Assembly: GCA_009763385.1 (NCBI GenBank)
Contig: CM019823.1
Location: 97,847,104-97,911,103 of the forward strand
DNA length: 64,000 bases
DNA from: Coix lacryma-jobi var. lacryma-jobi
Taxonomy: Eukaryota > Streptophyta > Magnoliopsida > Poales > Poaceae
Direction of reading: 5' to 3'
In this document: positions 53,699-64,000 of the stretch, in pieces
Layout of the letters: the number at the start of each line of letters is the position of its first letter
How positions within the stretch are numbered: position 1 is the first letter of the stretch
Made by a program: the position numbers and the translations under genes
The notes under the pieces: model-generated
Told to the model about the DNA's origin: nothing
Database searches by the model: none
The model's input: the letters and a program-made list of their open reading frames with translations, nothing else

Positions 53699-56600
53699 GT
53701 AAAACGGTTGGAGGACATTTGGTTGGTGGATTCCGGTTGCTCGAGGCACATGACCGGAAACGCCAAGTGGTTCTCCAGCCTTAGCCCTGTTGCCGGAAAG
53801 GAGTACATAACCTTCGACGACAATAGCAAAGGTAAGGTATTGTCTCGTGGGTCGGTGCGAGTTAATGAGCACTTTGTGTTGCACGATGTTGCTCTTGTTT
53901 CTAACTTGCATTTTAACCTTCTTTCTGTTTCGCAACTCTTTGACGACGACTATGAGATTCGTTTTAAACCGAATCTCAGTCGTATTTTGGATCCTCAGGG
54001 CAATCTTGTGTGTTTGATTTCGCCTTTTGGAAAAGTCTTTCATGCGAATTTCTCAGAGTCTTTTGACACTTCTCGTTGTCTAGTGGTTGGACCTTCCTCC
54101 TCTGATCTTTGGAAGTGGCATAGGAGACTTGGACATTTGAGCTTCGACTTGCTTGCAAGGCTTAGTTCACTTGGCCTAATCCGAGGATTGCCCAAGTTGC
54201 ATATGGAGAAGGATCTTGTTTGCCACTCTTGTAGACACGGGAAGATGGTTTCCGCTCCCCACCATCTAGTGACTCAGGTCATGACCAAGCGCCCTGGAGA
54301 GCTTTTGCACATGGACCTTGTTGGTCCCGCTCGGGTGAGCTCGGTTGGGGGGAAGTGGTATGTGCTTGTGGTTGTTGATGACTTTTCGAGATATTCGTGG
54401 GTCTTCTTTTTAGCTGAGAAGACCGAGACTTTCTCCTTTGCTCGCAATCTGATTTTGCGTCTTCAGAACGAGTTCCCTTTGAACTTGATGCGAGCAATTC
54501 GGAGTGATAATGGTTCCGAATTCAAGAATTCGGATTTTGAGAAGTTTTGTAACTCTTTGGGTTTAGAGCATCAGTTTTCTTCCCCCTATACACCGCCACA
54601 AAATGGTGTTGTAGAGAGGAAGAATCGGACCCTTGTTGAGATGGCCAGGACGATGCTCGATGAGCATAGGATTCCTAGGCGATATTGGGCCGAAGCTATG
54701 AGCACTGCATGCTACATTTCCAATCGCATTTTTCTCCGAGCTTTCTTGAAAAAGACTTCTTATGAGTTGCGTTTTGGAAAACTTCCCAAGGTGAGTTATT
54801 TTCGAGTTTTTGGTTGCCATTGTTTTATACTCAAAAAGGGCAACTTGGACAAGTTTGAGTCTCGTTCTTCTGACGGTGTGTTTTTGGGTTATGGCACTCA
54901 CACTCGAGCTTATCGTGTACTTAATCTTGACACTAACCGAGTCATGGAGACATCCGATGTCACCTTCGACGAGACCTTGGTTTGTCCTTCTTCTCGCTTT
55001 GAGCGTGCAGGTGATCATGAGGTTGGCGAGCCTCTTTTTGATGATGATGAAGAAGGTGTTGAAGGGATAGATGACCCAGCACCTCCTCCACCTGCAGTGC
55101 CGCAAAGAGCGGCTTCTACGATGACTCACGGCCCCGACACCTCTTCTTCCTGGGGGCCGTGGGATCCGCCACCCCGAGCAGTACCTTTTGTACCTGGGGA
55201 GGCACCAGCTGCTGTTGAGAGGGAGGCTACTTCAGCTCGTGAGGCGCCACGACACATCCAGCGCCAGCACCCGCCTCAGCAGATGATCGGCAGCATCGAC
55301 GAACGGGTTACTCGGTCCAGGTCACAGCACATTTCTCACTTCGCTCATTCTGCTTTTGTTGCTAAATTTGAGCCCCGAGATGTTGGACACGCTTTGACGG
55401 ATCCGAACTGGGTCAATGCCATGCATGAGGAGCTAGAAAATTTTGAGAGAAATCGGGTTTGGGTTCTAGTTCCTCCTCCTCCTAACTGTAATCCTATTGG
55501 GACAAAATGGGTTTTCAAAAACAAACAAGGAGAGGATGGCCACATTGTGAGGAACAAAGCGCGTCTTGTGGCCAAGGGTTATAGTCAGAAGGAGGGGATA
55601 GACTTTGAGGAGACTTTTGCTCCTGTAGCTCGTTTGGAGGCTATTAGGATACTCTTGGCTTTTGCTGCATCCAAAGGTTTTAAACTCTTTCAAATGGATG
55701 TCAAGAGTGCCTTCTTAAACGGCTACATAGAAGAGGAAGTGTATGTTGAGCAATCCCCCGGTTTTGAAAATCCCAAGTTTCCAAACCATGTTTTTAAACT
55801 CCACAAAGCTTTATATGGTTTGAAACAAGCCCCTAGAGCCTGGTATGATAGGCTGAAAACCTTTTTGCTTGCTAAGGGTTTTAAAATGGGATGTGTAGAT
55901 AAAACGCTCTTTCTCCTCAAGCAAGGCAAAGACACTCTCTTGGTCCAGATTTACGTGGATGATATCATTTTCGGTGGTTCTTCTCACGCTTTGGTTGCCA
56001 AGTTTGCAGATATTATGAGCAGGGAGTTCGAGATGAGCATGATGGGCGAGCTGACATTCTTTCTCGGGTTGCAAATTAAGCAATCCCGAGAGGGCACGTT
56101 TGTGCACCAGGGCAAGTACACCAAGGACTTGCTGAAGCGGTTCGATATGGGAGAGACCAAGCCTCTTCCAACTCCCATGTCGACGATGACTGCCCTGGAT
56201 GCGGATGTGGATGGAGAAGCAGTGGACCAGAAGGAGTACCGCAGCATGATCGGGTTGCTCCTCTACCTGACGGCGACACGCCCGGACATCCAGTTCGCGG
56301 TGTGTCTGTGTGCGCGCTTTCAGGCGTCGCCGCGCACCTCTCACCGTCAGGCGGTGAAGCGGATTTTCAGGTACCTTCGTTTCACGCCTGATTTCGGGAT
56401 TTGGTATTCGGCTTCCTCCACCCTCTCCCTTTGAGGTTATTCGGATGCCGATTTTGCTGGTTGCCGTATTGAGCGCAAGTCCACCTCTGGGACTTGCCAA
56501 TTTATCGGTTCTTCTCTTGTTTTGTGGTCTTCTCGCAAGCAGTCTAGTGTCACTCAGTCCACTACAGAGGCTGAATATGTTGCTACGGCTAGCTGCTGTT

Positions 56601-56896
56601 CCCAGTTGCTTTGGATGATGGCCACTTTGCGTGATTTTGGTCTGAGCTTTTCTCGCGTGCCTTTGCTTTGTGACAGCACGAGTGCCATTAGCGTTGCTAA
56701 GAACCCCGTGCTTCACTCGAAGACCAAACACATTGATGTGCGCTTTCATTTCTTGCGAGACCACCAGGAGAAGGGTGATATCGACCTTCGCCATGTCGAT
56801 ACTCATCATCAACTGGCTGATATTTTCACCAAGCCTTTAGACGAATCAACCTTTAATCGGTTGAGGGGTGAGCTTGGTGTGTGTTTCCCCTTTTAG
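53699..56896 (+). pseudogene. pol: Element B pol: PR, IN, RT, RNase H, one stop
   Basis: -1 frame relative to gag, open from 53699 just after a TAG. Protease DSG (WLVDSGCSRHMTG) near the start; GAG-pre-integrase WHRRLGHLSFDLL; integrase zinc finger H-C-C (CHSCRHG), catalytic HMDLVGPAR, RSDNGSEF and VVERKNRTL all intact. RT with GTKWVFKNKQGEDG, KLFQMDVKSAFLNGYI, YGLKQAPRAWY and active site YVDDIIFGG intact; RNase H with STTEAEYVA, DSTSAISVAKN and HIDVRFHFLRDH. A single TGA at 56432-56434 separates RT from RNase H, where A still has an open codon. No initiator Met at the frame start, so pol is probably made as a gag-pol fusion or by another recoding or splicing route. Confidence 0.93.
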
Positions 56897-58577
56897 ATGG
56901 GGGAAACATTTTGGATCTTGTATATTTACTGACTCTTTTGTCTTTCTTTTCTTTTGCATTTCAGCATACGCATTCACATTCTAAGCTTCATGTTTATAAT
57001 CACTAGAATGTAACTATGCTCTATGTAGTATGCTCTGATGCTTATATTGATGCTTGTAGCTTATGCTCCTTCTGATCACTAGTACATGCTGTGAGCTGAG
57101 CTATTTTGAAATGGTGAATTTACTTAATAACTTACAATCTGAAAATGTTCACCATTGAGATATGCAACTAGCATGTGTAGGATATGTTGAGTTCACTCGT
57201 GCTTTTCATATATGCTAGGTTGCTATGTCTCTAGTTCTGAGTCATTCACTTGCTTGGTCTGGTCATATCATGTTTAAAATTTTGAACCAAGTTTTAGTGA
57301 ATTGAAAAGATCGAGATGGGATTGCTTGTCAACACCTCACGGTATCGAGACTGTTTCTCATTACACCTTGAGTTAAACTTGAGCCGTGTAGTGTATGACC
57401 GAAACCGTAGCTTTAAGCTTCTGATTGCTTCGGCATAGGTTTCGCTTGGTTGAAAAGTTAGGCAAAGACAAGCTTTCAACCTCTCGCAATCACATGCTGA
57501 AATTAAACTTGTGTAATTTCACCGCTGCAACTCCGATATAAAAATGAAATCACAAGTATATGCTTCATTCCTATGCATGATGATTGAACTTTGCTAGGGG
57601 TAGTTCACCTTGTATACATGTTTAGCACTTGTTTGGATTCCTGTCTATACATGTGTAGTGCTATTTTGATGGTGACTATCTTTTTGGCTACAGACTGCTC
57701 ACATGCTCATATGTTCATATTTCGTATGTGTGATCAGTTTGAGCCTTCGCTATTTGAGTGCTTAGTTGAGTCATTGGAGTTATACTGTTTAGAGCATTCT
57801 TGCACTCTTTTGATTATATGCCTGAAGCTGCTAACTTGCATTTCTGACTTCATATGCATGTTGGAAGGAGGAGTTTCTTGCCTTGATGCCTTTTCTTGAT
57901 TAGTGCATTTTCAACTAAGGGGGAGAAATTGCAAATCATATGTCTCCTGGATGTTCAACTAAAGGGGAGTTTTCATCAAGAGGGAGAATTTCCAATCTTT
58001 GTGCTCTTCTCATGTTGGACCTAAGGGGGATTTTCCTAGTTGCTTGCACTTGTCGAGGGGGAGTTTGCTAGTTGTGTTGAGCCTTTGCCTCTGTCTTGAG
58101 GAACTAGCAAACATTTTCAGGGCATTTTGTCTTCGATTGGTTCTCTTTTAGTTTGGAGTCATTCCAATTGGTTCGGAGCGTGCTTGGCCGAAAGGCATTG
58201 GTTTCGAGCTTTCTTTGCTAGTTGTGTTGAGCTTCTGTGCCTCTATCTTGAGGGACTAGCATTTTGCTTCGATTTTCATTCGGCTTCAATTGGTTTGAGC
58301 TCTTTTCTCTGGAGTTTCCAATTGGTATCGGCCAGCGGTGTTGAGCCTGTTCTACCTCTTCTTGAGGGCTAGCTTTGCTTTGCTTGGTTGCGTCGAGCCG
58401 TTGCCCATGTCTTTAGGGACCAAGTTCTTTCGCTCTTTCCACTTGACCTTCTTCGGCTTTGCTATGCTTTTGGGTCATTTGGTTGAGTTTTCTCTTTCTC
58501 CTTCCTCCTTCTTCCTTATTCTTCTTTTAATTATGATTTGTGTGAGTAGTTGACAATGCACTCATCAATGGGGAGAT
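56897..58577 (+). other. Non-coding region between pol and 3' LTR of element B
   Basis: 1.68 kb, homologous to 34030-35484. No env-like ORF (longest about 100 codons, unrecognised). Polypurine runs near 57917, 57960, 57980, 58024 and 58055; three GCTAG-type units (58067-58108, 58217-58260, 58332-58373). The true polypurine tract ATGGGGAGATT lies directly before the LTR. Confidence 0.7.
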
Positions 58578-60614
58578 TGTGGATACATGGGTGTATGCCG
58601 GGTCTCTGAGTGATGAGTGATTGTCAACTGGGATGATGCGCATGTTCTTTGGCTTGTGTTGTGCAGGTGTCGAGCACGGATACAGTGATCGACGGCGAGG
58701 TGAAGGTCAAGTTGAGACGGGTCGTGCCGACGGACCGGGTGCGGTGAAGGATGGGCGTGCCGTGCGGCGGACGTGCCATGCCGATGAACCGAGCGGTGAA
58801 GGGCGGACGTGAGGCTTGGACTGAGGGACCAGAGTGCCTGAGGATCAGCTATGGTGGCTGGCAGCCTGTGACGACGACAAGTGAAGAAGTGCGGTCATGT
58901 GTTGCCTGAGTCGTGGACTCAGGGACACGTGTCGGTGGACGGGGTGCACGGGCTGTGCATCCCCTCTACGACGTCGGTTTGGTGGTAGAGCCAGAGAAAA
59001 ACCATCGGATGGACGGTTTCCAGGTTTGGACCTCAAAACCTGGGCGTGGACGGTTTCCGAGTTTGGCCACAAAACTCGGGCTGAGGGTTTCCGAGTTTGG
59101 CCACAAAACTCGGGCTAAGGACGGTTTCCAGGTTTGGGCCTCAAAACCTAGGCGCTGAGGGTTTACTGAGTTTGGCCTCAAAACTCAGATGCTGGTGGGC
59201 TGGTTTCCCGGTTTGGGCCTCAAAACCGGGGGTTGGCTGGATAAGGCTGGTTTCCCGGTTTGGGCCACAAAACCGGGGGTGCAGAGCGAGGGCGGCACGT
59301 GGCGGCGATCTGGAGGTTGCGTCAAGGCAACGCTTCGAATCGAGCGGGCGTGGCCATCGGATACACCTACCACCGAGTTGGTCCAGAATAACCCTAGGGT
59401 TTAGCTGGTTCGCTCTGTAATTAGAATAGAGAGGGGTAGAGTAGGAAATAGACTTAGGCTAGTAGTAGGATAAGTAGTCGGGAGACACCCTCCTCCTATC
59501 TATCTCAGTCATTTGCTCTTTCGCACTTAGGGTTTCCTGCTCTCCCATCCCCTGCTGTAGCTAGCTGAGATCCGCAGAGAGACTCACCTCTGTGTATTGT
59601 TGATTTTGAGGAAAGGAGGCCGTAACCTCCTTGTCGTAGCGTGTGTTTGCGCTTCGACTGCAAGATCGTGGTGTCGATTCGCGTTTTGGCTGTGTTCTTC
59701 GCGGAATCCTTTTTCTCCACAATTTTCCCGTCGTTTGATCTCTTTGCTCGGTTCATCTTTTGCGAATCCGTTTGAACCAAGTTGTTCTAGATCGTGAGGC
59801 ACTTCCTTCCACCGAAGGAATTAAACTCTAACCTCACGGTCTAGGAGATCGATCGATTTTCGTTTCGGATCAAGTTTTCTCCCTTCCCCCGAAATTCTTC
59901 GATTCATCGATTTGGAGATAGGTTCGAGCCATGATCTCTTAGGGATAGCTCACTATACTCCTTTTGACTCCTCTCACCAAGTTTGATCCCTAGAGGATTT
60001 GTTTTGGATGACATCGAGTTGAATCGGTGGACGAACAGCACTGTATCGGGGTGACCGGACGCTTGGTCGAGATGACCGGACGCACAGGCAGAGAGTTCGG
60101 TCGTTGAACGCTCGGTGTGTTGATCTCATGACTTGACCGGACGCTCAGTTTGAATACTGACCGGACGCATAGGTTCTACTGTTCATTGAGCTTGTTGTCT
60201 TTTGACCGGACGCACTGTTGTTGACCGGACGCTCCCTGCTCGTGAGTCCGGTCAGGAACAGTAAGGTTCCAGATTGGTTTTTGTGTGACCGGACGCGTCC
60301 GGTCCCTGCTGACCGGACGCTGACCAGAGTCCGGTCGTGACTGTTTTGCGCTGTTTCGTTCGCGGTTTGTTCGTCCGCTGTCGGAATTGATTTCCGTCTT
60401 TTGTGTTGGCTTTCTAGAGTTGTGTAGTGTCCCGCTGTGCTTCTTGGAAGCATCCACCCTACATCTAGGGTCGTGGACATTAGCAAGCTCTAGGGTTTGT
60501 CCTTTTGGGTGACTCTCGGGACAGTGGCTGCTAGTTTCCGAAAGGAAATTTTGAAGCTCCCATTCACCCCCCCCCCCCCCTCTGGTCGCTTTCTGGTTGA
60601 TTCTCGGTCCTTCA
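58578..60614 (+). repeat. 3' LTR of element B (2037 bp)
   Basis: Pair of 48903-50936. Hairpin array at 59020-59277 with all seven units; one stem now has a mismatch (CCAGGTTT/AAACCTAG). Motif array 60050-60335. C tract of 14 bases near 60567. Followed by the duplication ACGTG. Confidence 0.95.
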
Positions 60615-60619
60615 ACGTG

Positions 60620-60948
60620 GAGTAGGCAAACCTTGGTGGTGAGCTGAACCACGGGATAAATATTGTGTCTCATGTGCTTTCTACATATTGCTGTTATTTG
60701 CTCATGTTTAGACAATATTAGGTTTGTTGAAAGCAATCCATACTTGCTATTGATTTTTGTGGTATTCAATCTTTGAGGTGAATCTGATAGCCATTTCTGC
60801 ATGTTATACTACTTATTCTGAATAGCTTGAGCCTGCGAAATTGTAATTCATTCTGAACATATTTTGGAGAGCGGCAGTGTTGCCCTGTGTTCTCACCTGT
60901 GCTCGAGTTGAATTTTTACAGGCCTATTCACCCCCCTCTAGGCTAACA
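60620..60948 (+). repeat. Copia-type LTR, second part
   Basis: Continues 48070-48902 after element B; ends CTATTCACCCCCCTCTAG then GCTAACA. Confidence 0.55.
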
Positions 60949-60965
60949 TATACTTCCAGAAGTTC

Positions 60966-61186
60966 CTATATGCTGCCTCTATGTGCCAATGAATTATTTT
61001 GTATTGGATGCATTTAGAAGCAAATGAGGACAGGGGCAGCATTGTCATTTGTCTACCCATGCTGACTCATCTCTACCATGTCAGCTGGTCTAGGCTACCA
61101 GATGTGCTAATGTGGCCCAAATGAAAGAGTCTTCACTTAGAGATGGTAAAAACGTAGGACGTGTTATAAGAGTGAGAATTAGGTGA
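60966..61186 (-). repeat. Long inverted repeat, right arm
   Basis: Complement of 47541-47763. It abuts the truncated LINE: the RNase H reading frame of the LINE ends within a few codons of 61187. Confidence 0.7.
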
Positions 61187-61535
61187 CTTTTTTTATTGGA
61201 CCCACTACCTGGGTAGCATCAGTCTCGACGATGATATCCGAGCATCCCAGCGCCATGGCTGCTTTCAAGCCTTCCATACATGCAATAAGCTCCATCTGCA
61301 TAGGATTAGCTGTGAATAGCTTACGACCAAACCCACTCTGGAGTGTATTTCCATTTTCATCCCGTGTAACAAATCCCCAACCCCCACTCATATCAGCTTG
61401 ATTAAAAGCTCCATCAACATTTATTTTGAGTCTTCCACTCAGAGGGCATTTCCACTGTCTGATCTGGCTCCTGTTCTCATGTGTTCGATGTATGGTGTTG
61501 GGTGGTACTTGTGCCACATTGGGAGGTTCAGGCAT
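61179..61535 (-). pseudogene. LINE RNase H domain, 3'-truncated
   Basis: About 118 codons of a plant L1-type RNase H: GRLKINVDGAFN (first Asp), ELIACMEGLKAAMALG (Glu), DIIVETDATQVV (Asp). Sequence identity to the family stops after DATQVV, where the long inverted repeat begins, so the LINE 3' end was lost or displaced there. Confidence 0.85.
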
Positions 61536-61731
61536 GTCATTCTACAATGCTTTCATCTCCTATGTTTGCTTCCAGCATAGACTTGCTAAGTGGTCTACTG
61601 TTCGTCTCTTTTCTCCCTCTCTGACTGCATTTCTCTCATGCCACCAAATGTTCATCAGGAACAAGGCAATCAGTTGGGCATCTCCCCTTGTTTCAAATAT
61701 TAGATTGATCACCTCCCTCGCAGTACGACAA

Positions 61732-62187
61732 TCAGCCAGACGTATTCTCATGTGCTCCAACCCAGCTTCTCTCCATACCTCCCTTAATTGCTTTACATCT
61801 GAAAAATAGGTGGACTCCATCCTCTCCCACCCGATTGCAGACTACACACCGTAAACCCACATCCATTCCCTGCCTCTCCAGATTTGACTTTGTAGCAAGA
61901 GAGTTATGGGCCAATCTCAAAACAAAATGTTTTAGTCTATTAGGGACCTCTTAACACCAAAATTTCGCCCAGAATTTCTCCTCCTCTCCCACTTTGGTAG
62001 TACTATTGTCTCCAACTCCTGACACTTTATTCAGTCGATCGACATCACAAAATAGTCTATATGATGATTTAACAGAGAAATTACCTCTTGAATAAAAGCG
62101 CCATGCCAAAATGTCTTCCATGTCAACGTGCACTGGCAAGGACAAAATCACTGGGACATCTTCTGGCCAAAACAATTCCTTGATCAA
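61732..62187 (-). pseudogene. LINE zf-RVT region
   Basis: LAWRFYSRGNFSVKSSYRLF (62187-61951 frame) followed by RLAHNSLATKSNLERQGMDV and CVVCNRVGEDGVHLFFRC (61920-61732 frame). This is the zinc-binding segment between RT and RNase H in plant LINEs, split by stops and a frameshift. Confidence 0.8.
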
Positions 62188-62951
62188 TTCTTCATCCCAC
62201 TGTCCGGTTACTGGATGAATCAGGTCTGATACTCACGATAGCTGTATACCCCTGTGTGGAGTAACCGGCCTCCGTGTATAACCTCTAGGTAACCATGGAT
62301 CCTCCCATATTCTTATTTTTTCACCACTTCCAATTCTCCATATGACACCTTTTTTCAACAATTCCAGCCCTCTCAGAATGCTCCTCCAGGTATATGACAT
62401 ACCTTCCCTTGGTTTTTCTTGAAGGAGGTCACAATCTTTAAACTACCGAGCCTTGAGAATTTTAGCACAGAGAGAGTCAGCCTGTTGTATGAGCCTCCAG
62501 CTTTGCTTAGCTAGCATAGCCATATTGAAGGCATGTGCATCTTTGAAACCCAGTCCCCTTTCTTGTTTGGCCTCATTAGCTTCTCCCATGGCAACCAATG
62601 CATTTTATTTTTTTGTCATTTTGGCTCCACCAATATCTACAGATTTGTCTACTGATCTGATCATAAACTTCTTTAGTGATGTCAAAACACCCCATTGAAT
62701 ACGTTCGAATGGCCTACGCCACTGCTTTGATCATAATCTCCTTACCAGCATTCGAGAGAAGCTTCTCTTTTCATCCTTGGATCCTCTGCCAAACTCGTTC
62801 CTTCAACAAACTGAAAGCTTTTGTTTTGTTATTCCCCACATGCACTGGTAAGCCAAAGATATCTGTCATTGAAGGATTCCCGGGCAATCCCCATCTGTTG
62901 CATCGTTACCACTTTGCTTTCAGCCAAAGTATTTCTACTGAACATGATGGC

Positions 62952-63695
62952 TTATTTGTCCTTGTTTATAACCTGTCCTGAGCACTCCGCGTACAAGTCT
63001 AGGATTTCCTGAAGCTTTGCTGCATCTTCCCCGTTTGCACGAACTAGGATCAGAGAGTCATCGACAAACAGCAGGTGAGAGATGCTTGGAGCCGCATGGC
63101 AGATTTTCACACCACCAATCTCGCCATCCATTTTTGCCTTCTCCAGGAGAGATGAAAACCCCTCGGCACACAATAAAAACAGGTAAGTTGATAGCGGATC
63201 CCCTTGTTGTAGCCCCCTTTCTGGAATGATTTCTTCCGTGAGACACCCACTGACTTTCACTCTATATTTGACTGTTGTGATACATGACATAATCAAATGT
63301 ACCCATTTTTCTGTAAACCCCAATCTTGTCATCATATCCCTTAAGAAGGCCCACTCAACTCTATCGTAGGCTTTACTCATATCGAGCTTGATCACCGCAT
63401 ACCCAAGGTTTCCCCTCCTTTTATTTCTCATATAATGCAGTAGCTCATAAGCAATCAATGTATTATCTGATATTAATCTACCCGGGACAAAAGCGCTTTA
63501 CGAGGGAGAATTGACATGAGGCAGTATAAGCTTGAGTCTATTTGCAAGGACTTTTGACACCACCTTGTAAAGGACATTACACAAGCTGATCGGGCGGAGA
63601 TCCTTCACCTGTTCTAGAGCTTGTACCTTCAGGATAAGAGCAATTGTGGTATCATTCCACCTGTCTGATATATCACCCCCTACTAAGACTCCCAA
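62952..63695 (-). pseudogene. LINE reverse transcriptase core
   Basis: 63695-63498 has WNDTTIALILKV and DLRPISLCNVLYKVVSKVLA (RT block 1). A break follows, then 63458-62952 with AVIKLDMSKAYDRVEWAFL (block with catalytic Asp), GLQQGDPLSTYLFLLCAEG, and the active site as FVDDSLIL in place of F-A-D-D. The usual G-x-x-Q-G-D-P-L-S-P has T for P. Inactive in this copy because of the break. Confidence 0.9.
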
Positions 63696-63699
63696 TACT

Positions 63700-64000
63700 T
63701 CACTCGTGACTTTCCTCCACTAGGTCCCAACAGTTTTTGTAGAAAGCTGAGGGCATACCATCCGGTCCTGGCGCCTTCAGATCACCTATATTGTCTAGAG
63801 CTTTCTTTACCTCTTCACTAGAAAACTCTCGGCACAACGTTGCATTCAACTCATTGGTGACTTTTGGGGTGACCGCATCTAACAGCTGGTTAGTTGTCCC
63901 TCCAAAAGAACTCCTGAAAAGATTTGTAAAATAGATAGTGATAATCTCCCTCTTCCCCTCCTCTGAAACCTCCCAGCCTCCTCCCTACTTTCTCAATCTA
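63700..64000 (-). other. LINE sequence between endonuclease and RT
   Basis: Fits the linker of LINE ORF2 (minus strand has phrases like KAPGPDGMP near 63745-63775), broken by stops. Runs off the window. Confidence 0.55.

Larger units (their letters stand above)
48903..60614 (+). mobile_element. Ty1/copia element B, SIRE/Maximus-like, nearly complete
   Basis: 11.7 kb: 5' LTR 48903-50936, PBS 50939-50950, gag 51000-53693, pol 53699-56896, non-coding 56897-58577, 3' LTR 58578-60614, target duplication ACGTG. The LTRs differ at roughly 30-35 positions of about 2035 by eye, which indicates recent insertion. Lesions are few: four stops in gag, one in pol, no frameshift seen. Confidence 0.95.
61187..64000 (-). 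mobile_element. L1-type LINE, 3' part of ORF2
   Basis: Minus-strand non-LTR retrotransposon running off the right edge. Right to left: RT N-terminal part (63695-63498), RT core (63458-62952), thumb/linker (62950-62200, broken), zf-RVT region (62187-61732), RNase H (61535-61179). Several stops and frameshifts. The endonuclease and ORF1 would lie beyond 64000. Confidence 0.85.

Noticed and set aside
48065..60953. Target duplication for the copia LTR around element B
   Set aside because: Flanks TGCTG and TATAC do not match; the LTR call rests on end motifs only.

Overview
This is a 64 kb block of nested transposable elements from a plant, almost certainly a grass. The basis is the element set: SIRE/Maximus-type Ty1/copia with long LTRs, a Tekay/Del-type chromovirus, Athila/Tat-type Ty3/gypsy, an L1-type LINE, and hAT and MITE-like elements. 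The species cannot be named from this. I see no convincing intact host gene, no tRNA or rRNA gene and no CRISPR array.

Layout. (1) 1-5417, minus strand: the 5' half of a copia element (C) with a gag ORF and no pol in view. Its LTR (3336-5417) sits inside the left LTR of a Tekay/Del chromovirus. (2) 5418-16160, minus: the chromovirus, with a left LTR remnant, pol with chromodomain, gag, an extra ORF upstream of gag, PBS and a 3.5 kb 5' LTR. (3) 16161-16620, 37415-43390 and 45413 onward, plus: remains of an old Athila/Tat-like element (T), cut up by later insertions. (4) 16621-37414, plus: SIRE-like copia element A (TSD AAAAG). Its 5' LTR is split at 17683-27643 by a minus-strand Athila-like element N (TSD AACAT). 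(5) 39313-40048: a non-autonomous hAT element. (6) 43391-45412, minus: a SIRE-like solo LTR (TSD CTAGC). (7) 45440-48902: LTR remnant, a viroplasmin-domain fragment and inverted-repeat elements. (8) 48903-60614, plus: SIRE-like copia element B, nearly complete (TSD ACGTG). (9) 61187-64000, minus: a LINE, cut at the window edge.

Nesting order from junctions and TSDs: T is old. The chromovirus landed in T's 5' LTR, A in T's leader, N in A's 5' LTR, C in the chromovirus 3' LTR, the solo LTR in T, and B in another copia LTR lying between a pair of long inverted repeats. By eye the LTR pairs differ by about 1.5-2 percent (B) and about 3 percent (N), so both are fairly recent.

Two observations stand out. 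First, the extra ORF upstream of gag in the chromovirus (11965-10931) begins with a close copy of the histone H3 N-terminal tail (16 of 23 positions, with K4, the A-R-K context of K9, and K23 kept). It then has a coiled coil and an acidic C-terminus, and its ATG lies directly behind a canonical 137-nt intron. The same element encodes a chromodomain integrase. This looks like a retrotransposon-encoded histone-tail mimic. Second, the SIRE-type LTRs carry, upstream of the predicted promoter, an array of 4-7 short hairpins. Their stem sequences change from unit to unit while base pairing is kept, and the loop (around GGCC) stays nearly constant. A separate array of family-specific CGGAC-core motifs lies further into the same LTRs.
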